Shown piece by piece: positions 1 to 5,639 of a DNA stretch of 7,461 nt. The position numbers and the translations under genes are program-made. The stretch's first letter is position 1. Every line of letters begins with the position of its first letter. The notes beneath the pieces were generated by a model, which had not been told where the DNA came from, ran no database searches, and saw only the letters and a list, made by a program, of their open reading frames with translations. Source of the DNA: Schlesneria sp. (lineage in GTDB: Bacteria > Planctomycetota > Planctomycetia > Planctomycetales > Planctomycetaceae); assembly GCA_025353525.1 (NCBI GenBank), contig JANXOO010000433.1:1-7461 (forward strand), given 5' to 3'.

Positions 1-365
1 CGCAACGCTTCAATTGCACATTGAGTGTGCCAGTGATCAGGTGTCGCGATAAATACAGCATCGAGATCGTCGCGACCGAGTACTTGCCGGAAGTCTTGTG
101 TCACTTCTGCCGCGGCTGCGTATTTTGCGCGGGTCTTGTCGGCACGCGACGAATCGGCATCACAAACGGTGACGATTTCGCCGCGCACATCGTACCAGCC
201 TGTGCTGTTGATCAATCCTGCAAGCTGGTTCCCGCGCATTCCACAACCGATCAACCCGACGCGAATCGTTTGTTGCCGGTTTCGATGCCATGTCAGGCCA
301 AGCCCGGCGGCGGCAACCGATCCGGCAGAAAGTTTCAGCAATGAGCGTCGGGAGAATCTTGTCAT
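1..365 (-). CDS. Gfo/Idh/MocA family oxidoreductase, Tat-exported, N-terminal part (cut by window edge)
   Basis: Only the first 121 codons are in the window; the frame stays open to base 1. The protein begins MTRFSRRSLLKLSAG, where residues 5-11 (SRRSLLK) fit a twin-arginine export signal and residues 12-25 form the short hydrophobic stretch. The Rossmann fold follows: VGLIGCGMRG at 36-45 is the glycine-rich dinucleotide-binding loop, VTVCDAD at 65-71 is the end of beta-2 that contacts the cofactor ribose, and AVFIATPDHWH at 103-113 is a family signature. Members are NAD(P)-dependent dehydrogenases acting on sugars or cyclitols; planctomycetes have many Tat-exported copies of unknown substrate. 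The C-terminal substrate domain and the usual EKP catalytic lysine motif would lie just beyond the edge. The ATG at 365 is chosen because it gives the complete Tat signal; no strong ribosome binding site is seen. It lies 29 bases downstream of the propeller gene on the same strand, so cotranscription is likely. Confidence 0.9.
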   Translation of the reverse strand, partial: MTRFSRRSLLKLSAGSVAAAGLGLTWHRNRQQTIRVGLIGCGMRGNQLAGLINSTGWYDVRGEIVTVCDADSSRADKTRAKYAAAAEVTQDFRQVLGRDDLDAVFIATPDHWHTQCAIEAL

Positions 366-394
366 GAGAGACTTTTTGATGAACGTGGTGATGT

Positions 395-1780
395 TTACAG
401 TCGTCGTGGTGAACCGTCGGTCTGGTTGGCGAGCGGTGCCGAGCGTTCGGCAGTCAGGCAGTACAGTCCGGATGTTGTCCGGATATATAAAAGGTTTTGG
501 CCGGCGACGGGCGACGCCATAATCCCGTCCCCGATCGCATTTTCAGAAATGACTTCGCCCCGTCGGGAAAGATTCACGACATACGTCGTTCCTTCTTCAT
601 TACAACAATACAGGTGGTCGCCCGCGATCAACGGAGAGGCAGACATGTTTCCGCCAAGCCGGCGCTTCCAGATCTGTTTTCCGTTTGTAACATCCAGACA
701 CGTCAAAATCCCGTCGTCGCCCAACGAATAGAGTCGGCCGTCCCGGACGCACAGTGAGGGAACATCACTCGCCGATTTCTGTTCGCGCCATACGATGTGT
801 GTCCCGGTGACATCCCCCGAACCGTCGGCGCGAATGCAAACCATTTCATCGTGTGGCTGGCGTGCCGAGGCAAAAACGTGTTGATCGTCGAATGCAACCG
901 AATTGGCCGTTCGCTTCACTGGCCAACGGCACGTCCACAGGACATCGCCCGTCGCAGGATCGTAAGAATTGACGCAGTCTTTGCCCGCAAGCAACAATTG
1001 ATCGCGATCGGAGACCCGTGCGACGACGGGCGATCCGAAACTGTCGCCCTCGGTTCTTTTGATACGCCAGATGATGTCACCGGTTTGGCGATTCATTGCC
1101 GCCAGCCAGCTTGAACCGATCAGCCGATCGACGCCACTTCCCCGATTGTCGGCTGCCACGATCACCAGCGATTTGTGGATTGCAGGCGACGATCCGTAGC
1201 CCCACTCGGCAGAGTACGGACCGGCCTCGCAGCTCCAGGCAATCTGTCCAGAGAAATCGACGGCCGTCACCCACAGGCTGCCTTTGACCGGACTGACGAC
1301 GTAGACGAATTGTCCGTCGCAGGCCGGGGTCGCCGAAGCGTGCGAGTTCTTTTGATGACATTCGCCAAACCCGCCACGATGCAGTTCCGATTGCCATTTG
1401 GTATGACCGGTTTGCCGGTCGAAGCACAGTAACGATATCGACTGGTTCGCAGCATCGGATGTCGACAGGAAAATTCGTTCACCCCACAGACAGGGGGACG
1501 AATGCCCGCGACCGGGAACGGAAACTTTCCAGACAATATTCTCGCTGACCGACCACTGAACAGGCAGATTTGAATTGTCAATAAAATTGCGACCGCCGAT
1601 TCCGCGCCACCACGGCCAATCGTCTGATGCGGGCACCGGATCGGCGAGCGTCAAGCCCTGATCAACGACCGCGCGACGGATTTCGCGAACGCCCGAATCC
1701 TTCAGAAACATCCACGTTCCGGCAGCCAGAAACGCGAATGCGAAAAGCCATTGTCGATTAAAAAAACGCTTCACTTCCAT
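395..1780 (-). CDS. PQQ-binding-like beta-propeller repeat protein (BamB/quinoprotein-like), membrane-anchored
   Basis: This encodes 461 residues. A basic N-terminus and one hydrophobic segment (about 12-26) suggest a signal anchor or uncleaved signal, placing the propeller in the periplasm. WPWWRG at 55-60 and PGRGHSSP at 89-96 are typical of the many planctomycete proteins of this class. Propeller strands ending in a D-x-x-T/S-G-x-x-x-W pattern recur at about 119-129, 174-182, 229-238, 273-282 and 362-371, with further SP...LY strands at 380-391 and 421-442, so about seven to eight blades are likely. The fold is shared with BamB and PQQ alcohol dehydrogenases; I see no evidence for bound PQQ or catalysis, and a binding or scaffold role is equally possible. 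Thirteen cysteines are many for an exported protein. An upstream in-frame GTG at 1807 would add nine residues, but the candidate promoter's -10 box lies downstream of it, so the ATG at 1780, with GGGGAG just before it, is preferred. Confidence 0.85.
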   Translation of the reverse strand: MEVKRFFNRQWLFAFAFLAAGTWMFLKDSGVREIRRAVVDQGLTLADPVPASDDWPWWRGIGGRNFIDNSNLPVQWSVSENIVWKVSVPGRGHSSPCLWGERIFLSTSDAANQSISLLCFDRQTGHTKWQSELHRGGFGECHQKNSHASATPACDGQFVYVVSPVKGSLWVTAVDFSGQIAWSCEAGPYSAEWGYGSSPAIHKSLVIVAADNRGSGVDRLIGSSWLAAMNRQTGDIIWRIKRTEGDSFGSPVVARVSDRDQLLLAGKDCVNSYDPATGDVLWTCRWPVKRTANSVAFDDQHVFASARQPHDEMVCIRADGSGDVTGTHIVWREQKSASDVPSLCVRDGRLYSLGDDGILTCLDVTNGKQIWKRRLGGNMSASPLIAGDHLYCCNEEGTTYVVNLSRRGEVISENAIGDGIMASPVAGQNLLYIRTTSGLYCLTAERSAPLANQTDGSPRRL

Positions 1781-1800
1781 GCTCCCCGTATTTTCCAAAG

Positions 1801-1829
1801 ATTTCACCGAAAAGAGAGAATTCAGTCAA
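1801..1829 (-). promoter_or_regulatory. Candidate sigma70-type promoter for the propeller gene
   Basis: Read on the minus strand, TTGACT (1829-1824) is followed after exactly 17 bases by TGAAAT (1806-1801). The first matches the TTGACA consensus at five of six positions and the second matches TATAAT at four of six. Transcription would start near 1794, leaving a leader of about 14 bases before the ATG at 1780. This is a match by eye to bacterial housekeeping-promoter consensus, whose use in planctomycetes is not assured. Confidence 0.4.
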
Positions 1830-1873
1830 CGCCAGATTCGTCGATCGATCACTCTGAAAAAAGGAGTTCTCTC
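1814..1873. promoter_or_regulatory. Inverted repeat in the divergent intergenic region, possible operator
   Basis: GAGAGAATTC at 1814-1823 and GAGTTCTCTC at 1864-1873 are inverted copies matching at nine of ten positions, with centres 50 bases apart (about five helical turns). The left arm lies inside the spacer of the candidate minus-strand promoter. That placement would suit a repressor bound at two half-sites, but each arm is also part of a purine-rich stretch and the match could be chance. No regulator gene is visible in the window. Confidence 0.2.
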
Positions 1874-1917
1874 GGGAAAACTATGCATTTCGTGCTTCGT
1901 AAACGAGGGAGTGCCGA

Positions 1918-1947
1918 TTGAATCCGCGAGTTCTTACACTGTAGAAT
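1918..1947 (+). promoter_or_regulatory. Candidate sigma70-type promoter for the WD40 gene
   Basis: TTGAAT (1918-1923) and TAGAAT (1942-1947) are separated by 18 bases. The -10 box matches TATAAT at five of six positions and the -35 box matches TTGACA at four of six. Transcription would begin near 1954, giving a leader of about 66 bases before the ATG at 2020. It is back to back with the minus-strand promoter candidate at 1801-1829. The call rests on consensus matching only. Confidence 0.35.
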
Positions 1948-2019
1948 CGTGGGTGGTGAAAGGCGCGTCATTTAGAACAAACGGACGTTCCTCCTTGCAA
2001 CTCCGACGAAAGTAGAGCG

Positions 2020-3015
2020 ATGCCTGCAGATCCTTCCCTGACCCACGTTGCTAAAACGCTGGCCCATACGAGTCCGTTGTTGTCGTGCCAATTCGATCCG
2101 ACAGGGCGGTTTGTGTTCGCCGGGGCGGAAGATTTCAAAATCGTCCGCTGGGAACTTGCGACAGGAAACAAGGTGGAACTCGTCGGACACGAGAGCTGGG
2201 TTCGAGGTCTGGCCTTTTCTGCCAACGGCGAAACACTCGTGTCAGGCGGCAATGATGGCCGGATGATCTGGTGGTCTGCCGCCGCAGACGCTCCTGTTCC
2301 GCTGAGGACAAATTCAGCTCATCAGGGATGGGTTCGCGCGATCACTGTCAGCCCCGACCGACAGTTGCTCGCGTCGTGCGGCAACGATTTGAAGGTCAGG
2401 CTCTGGTCGTTGGCCGATGGCAGTCCCGTGCGTGAATTCACCGGCCACGAGCGTCACGTCTACCACATGGCGTTTTTGCCCGATGGAAAACGAATCATCT
2501 CAGGCGACTTGACGGCCAAATTTATCGAATGGGATCTTGAGACCGGTCAGGCGATCCGGAATTTCGTGATCCCGACACTCAGTAAATTCGATGCGGGATT
2601 CATGGCCGATTATGGCGGCCCCTATGACATGGCGTTTTCGTCCGACGGGAAACGGCTCTTCGCCAGTGGAATCACAAACGTTTCGAACGCGTTTGCCGGA
2701 GTCGGCAATCCGATTATTTCGCAGATTGATCTTGAGGCAGGAAAAGAAGTTATCGGGCATCTCAGCAAGGCGGGCATGCAGGGAACGGCATGGGGATTTG
2801 CCTTACATCCTGACGGGTTCCTGGTCGGAGCCACCGGCGGTCAGGGAGGCGGCCATCTCTTCTTCTGGAAGCTCGATCAGAAAGACGAATTCCATTGGCT
2901 CAATCTGGGAAGTCAAGCGCGTGGAATGTCGCTGCATCCCGATGGAATTCAAATCGCAACGGCGCATTTTGACAAAAACCTGAGAGTCAGTTCGATGAGT
3001 GAGAAAAAAGTCTGA
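2020..3015 (+). CDS. WD40 repeat protein, single seven-blade propeller, cytoplasmic
   Basis: This encodes 331 residues with no signal peptide or membrane segment. Seven WD40-type units can be laid out, starting near residues 16, 56, 101, 143, 199, 255 and 299. Each shows the pattern of a hydrophobic strand, (S/D/H)P-D/T-G turn, then an S-G-x-x-D-like loop and a WD-like end; VRWEL (42-46), VRLWSL (126-131), IEWDL (169-173) and FFWKL (281-285) are the clearest strand ends. Blades 5 and 6 are lengthened and degenerate, and the last lacks a clear WD end. Seven blades make one closed propeller with nothing fused to it, so a protein-protein interaction scaffold is the reasonable role; no partner is evident. 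It is transcribed away from the PQQ-like propeller gene. The start is the first ATG giving the full first blade; its upstream GAAAGTAGAG is a poor ribosome binding site. Confidence 0.88.
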   Translation: MPADPSLTHVAKTLAHTSPLLSCQFDPTGRFVFAGAEDFKIVRWELATGNKVELVGHESWVRGLAFSANGETLVSGGNDGRMIWWSAAADAPVPLRTNSAHQGWVRAITVSPDRQLLASCGNDLKVRLWSLADGSPVREFTGHERHVYHMAFLPDGKRIISGDLTAKFIEWDLETGQAIRNFVIPTLSKFDAGFMADYGGPYDMAFSSDGKRLFASGITNVSNAFAGVGNPIISQIDLEAGKEVIGHLSKAGMQGTAWGFALHPDGFLVGATGGQGGGHLFFWKLDQKDEFHWLNLGSQARGMSLHPDGIQIATAHFDKNLRVSSMSEKKV

Positions 3016-3193
3016 GATCAAACGGGGGAAGTAAACTACAAAACCCTGAACCATCGATCGGATAACGTCGTCAAATAACCGCCGATTCCGGTTGAAGTCA
3101 CGTCAATGAGCGATCAACCCCGTCGAACTGCCGACACGGTGGCGACAAATAAAACACTCCCTTCACTTGTTGTCCCTTCGAAGACTGGATCAC

Positions 3194-5503
3194 ATGGCCA
3201 TTCATTCATCACACCCAATTCTTTCTCGCGGTGTTTTCCTCGTCTGTTTGTCCCTGTTGTTCTGTTTGACGGGTGTCGCGAATGGCAAATCGCTGTTGTC
3301 GCCTAAGTCGTTTTCGGGAGGACGCGCGTCATCTCTGAAAAATGTCGTCGAAGCAAATGCTGAAGTATCGATGGACTTGCCCGATGGTCCAGCGGCGGTT
3401 CGGGAATTGGAAGTTCGTTTGGAAGCATCCGGTGCGACCGATGTTGAACGTCAATTGCGCGGGCTGGTGGTCCAACTGGCATTCGACGGTGAGGTCACGG
3501 CGTGGTGCCCTGCCACCGTGTTTTTTGGCAGTGGTGTCGGAATCAACGAACTTCACAACTGGTACCGCTCGATCACTCCCGACGGAACGATGACGTGTCG
3601 CCGGGTGATGCCTTACGCTCGTCGTGTCATTAACCAGGTGCGAATCGATCAGAAGATGACGATGGAGTATAACGTCCAAAGTCGAACGCGGAATCTGGAC
3701 GGAATTCCCTTTCACACCTCGCTGAAATTCGACATGGACCTGATCGCCTGGAAGCCGACGACATTGACGTACGCGGCAACGACTCACTGGTACGCCCTGC
3801 CCGGTTGCACGTCGCACATCAAACCGCAACCGGATGATGCAGCACGGCCGATTCCAACGCTCGCAGAAGCCAGAACGCTCGCATTCGCCAACCGGCCTGG
3901 TAACGCAGGAGCGATCGAGTGTGAAGAGATGGTGTTGGCCGCAAAAACGGAAGTTTTGACTGTCGGACCACAAGACATGGAACCGTCGGGGGCCGAGCGA
4001 TGGAGTCAGTGCGAACACCTGATCGCATCGGCTAAAACTCCCGGTGCCAGGATCGAACTCGAAGTCCCGACATCTGATAAAGAGCTGAAGCAGATTGTTG
4101 TCTATGCGACACAAGCGCCCGATTACGGAATTCTGAAATTCAATATTAACGGCAAGGTCTGCGATGCGACGTTTGATGGCTACGCAAACAACGTGCAGCC
4201 TTCGTTGCCGGTCAAACCGGGTGTCCACGAACCAAAAGACGGAAAATTTCTGTTGCGGGCTGAGGTGGCGGGTGCGAACCAGATGGCGAACGGAGTCCGC
4301 TTTCTGTTTGCTCTCGATTGTGTGGTGCTGGAAGACCCGCAACTTCGCACGATTCACGGGCAACCGAGTGTCGTGATGACATCACCACAAGTGGAACTGG
4401 CGGTGACGCAATTGGGCGGACATATGGCCCCTGTCACATTTTATCGAGACGACGCTCAACCGGTACAGCCTTATCACATCTCTCCCTGGCAGTTCGAACC
4501 GGCCAAGCCGATGCCGGTCCCCGTCCTTGTGCCATTACGAGGCGACTTTTTTTGTATCCCGTTCGGGGGCAACGAAGCACTTTTCGAGGGCGAGAAACAT
4601 CCGCCACACGGCGAGACAGCGGGCAGTCTGTGGCAGACACACGGAGTGCAGCGTCGGGGCAAACGCAGCGTTCTGACCATGTCACTGGAACCACAAGTGC
4701 GCAAATCGCGGATCGTGAAAGAGTTGACGATCGTCGACGGGCAGAACGTGGTCTATTCGCGGCATTCGATCGATGGGTTTGCCGGACGCGTGCCACTCGG
4801 ACATCATGCCACGCTCGCCATGCCTGAAGACGAGGGAACCGTTCGGGTCGCGACCAGTCCGTTGCGGATTGGCATGACATATCCCGGCCTGTTCGCCGAC
4901 CCCAAACAAAAGGAATATCAATCACTTCAGCCGGGGAGTCGCTGGAAAGACCTGTTCAAAGTTCCTGTTGCATGGAAGGGTGAACCGGATGCTGATTTGA
5001 GTCGACTTCCGGCGCGCACGGGTCATGCCGATTTATTGCAGTTGATCAATGAGGTTCAGGACAAAGCGGGTAATCCCGCGTGGACCACGGCGACGTTTAC
5101 CAGCAAGGGATATGTCTGGTTTGCATTCAAGGATCCTGCGGTACTGGCGAGCACCGTGATCTGGATCGAGAATAAGGGCCGTCACGGCCATCCGTGGAAC
5201 GGACGCAACAATTGCATTGGCCTGGAAGACGTGACCGCATACTTCGCCGACGGGCTGGCTGCGTCGGCCAACGATAATCTCTGGTCGAAAGAAGGGATTG
5301 CCACAGCCGTCGAGCTGACAAAGGGCCGACCGACTCATGTCAATTACATTCAGGGAGTCGTCAAAGTCCCCTCTCAATTCGACATTGTGAAGACGATCGA
5401 ATTCTCTCCCGGCAAAGCCACGTTCATCTCGTCAGGCGGAGAACGTGTCACAATCGACGTCCACCACGAATTTATCAAAACAGGTGATCTTGAAAACGAA
5501 TGA
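3194..5503 (+). CDS. Exported DUF2961 (GH172-like) and galactose-mutarotase-like multidomain protein
   Basis: This encodes 769 residues. The N-terminus carries a hydrophobic signal (about 12-28, ending LTGVANG), so the protein is exported. Residues about 55-220 resemble the first part of DUF2961 proteins: a strand-rich start, then VQLAFDGEVTAWCP, FFGSGVGI, GTMTCRRVMPYARR and THWYALPG. DUF2961 includes the GH172 glycosidases, but the later GTGTEDYF-like motif I associate with that family's catalytic half is not visible. A second strand-rich module at about 240-380 (ending VRFLFALDCVVLED) may be a carbohydrate-binding-type beta-sandwich. Residues about 392-765 look like a galactose-mutarotase fold: LGGHMAPVTFYR, RGDFFCIPFGGN, PPHGETAG and CIGLEDVTAYF. 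A role in binding or processing extracellular polysaccharide is inferred; the substrate is unknown. The ATG at 3194 is preferred over in-frame TTG codons at 3167 and 3170 because it gives a compact signal peptide. The gene stands alone, 178 bases after the WD40 gene. Confidence 0.8.
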   Translation: MAIHSSHPILSRGVFLVCLSLLFCLTGVANGKSLLSPKSFSGGRASSLKNVVEANAEVSMDLPDGPAAVRELEVRLEASGATDVERQLRGLVVQLAFDGEVTAWCPATVFFGSGVGINELHNWYRSITPDGTMTCRRVMPYARRVINQVRIDQKMTMEYNVQSRTRNLDGIPFHTSLKFDMDLIAWKPTTLTYAATTHWYALPGCTSHIKPQPDDAARPIPTLAEARTLAFANRPGNAGAIECEEMVLAAKTEVLTVGPQDMEPSGAERWSQCEHLIASAKTPGARIELEVPTSDKELKQIVVYATQAPDYGILKFNINGKVCDATFDGYANNVQPSLPVKPGVHEPKDGKFLLRAEVAGANQMANGVRFLFALDCVVLEDPQLRTIHGQPSVVMTSPQVELAVTQLGGHMAPVTFYRDDAQPVQPYHISPWQFEPAKPMPVPVLVPLRGDFFCIPFGGNEALFEGEKHPPHGETAGSLWQTHGVQRRGKRSVLTMSLEPQVRKSRIVKELTIVDGQNVVYSRHSIDGFAGRVPLGHHATLAMPEDEGTVRVATSPLRIGMTYPGLFADPKQKEYQSLQPGSRWKDLFKVPVAWKGEPDADLSRLPARTGHADLLQLINEVQDKAGNPAWTTATFTSKGYVWFAFKDPAVLASTVIWIENKGRHGHPWNGRNNCIGLEDVTAYFADGLAASANDNLWSKEGIATAVELTKGRPTHVNYIQGVVKVPSQFDIVKTIEFSPGKATFISSGGERVTIDVHHEFIKTGDLENE

Positions 5504-5536
5504 CAGGCCGGGTTGACTTGTTGTTGCCCATCATCT

Positions 5537-5571
5537 TTGAAGAATGTTTACGGTGCCGGGTTTAAATCCGG
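5537..5571 (+). promoter_or_regulatory. Weak promoter candidate overlapping a near-palindrome, upstream of the TPR gene
   Basis: TTGAAG (5537-5542) and TTTAAA (5561-5566) are 18 bases apart, each a four-of-six match to housekeeping promoter boxes. The -10 box lies in the middle of a 16-base near-palindrome at 5556-5571, CCGGGTTTAAATCCGG, broken only at one symmetric pair. A palindrome over a -10 box is a common operator position, but both elements are weak and could be chance. The rest of the gap 5504-5639 shows no other clear signal and no convincing terminator for the preceding gene. Confidence 0.2.
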
Positions 5572-5639
5572 ATCAAACATAGACGACATCAAATACATAA
5601 GACATTAATCATGAATGACAACGGTGTCGATCGATCGCT

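Noticed and set aside
1779..2015. 78-codon plus-strand frame in the divergent gap, and a 12-codon frame at 1883-1921 preceded by AAGGAG
   Set aside because: The longer frame starts inside the neighbouring gene's start region and has no recognisable features. The AAGGAG at 1861-1866 is 16 bases from the ATG at 1883, too far to serve it.
3077..3093. Possible terminator hairpin after the WD40 gene (AACCG paired with CGGTT)
   Set aside because: The stem has only five pairs with a seven-base loop, no T run follows, and it is about 60 bases past the stop codon.
3106..3306. 66-codon frame starting MSDQPRRTADT upstream of the exported protein
   Set aside because: It runs in a different frame and overlaps the signal-peptide coding region. 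It has no ribosome binding site or domain and is best read as a chance frame.
3329..4363. 344-codon open frame on the minus strand
   Set aside because: It lies wholly opposite the well-supported exported multidomain gene. Its product is rich in Arg, Cys and His without recognisable domains, as expected of an antisense shadow.
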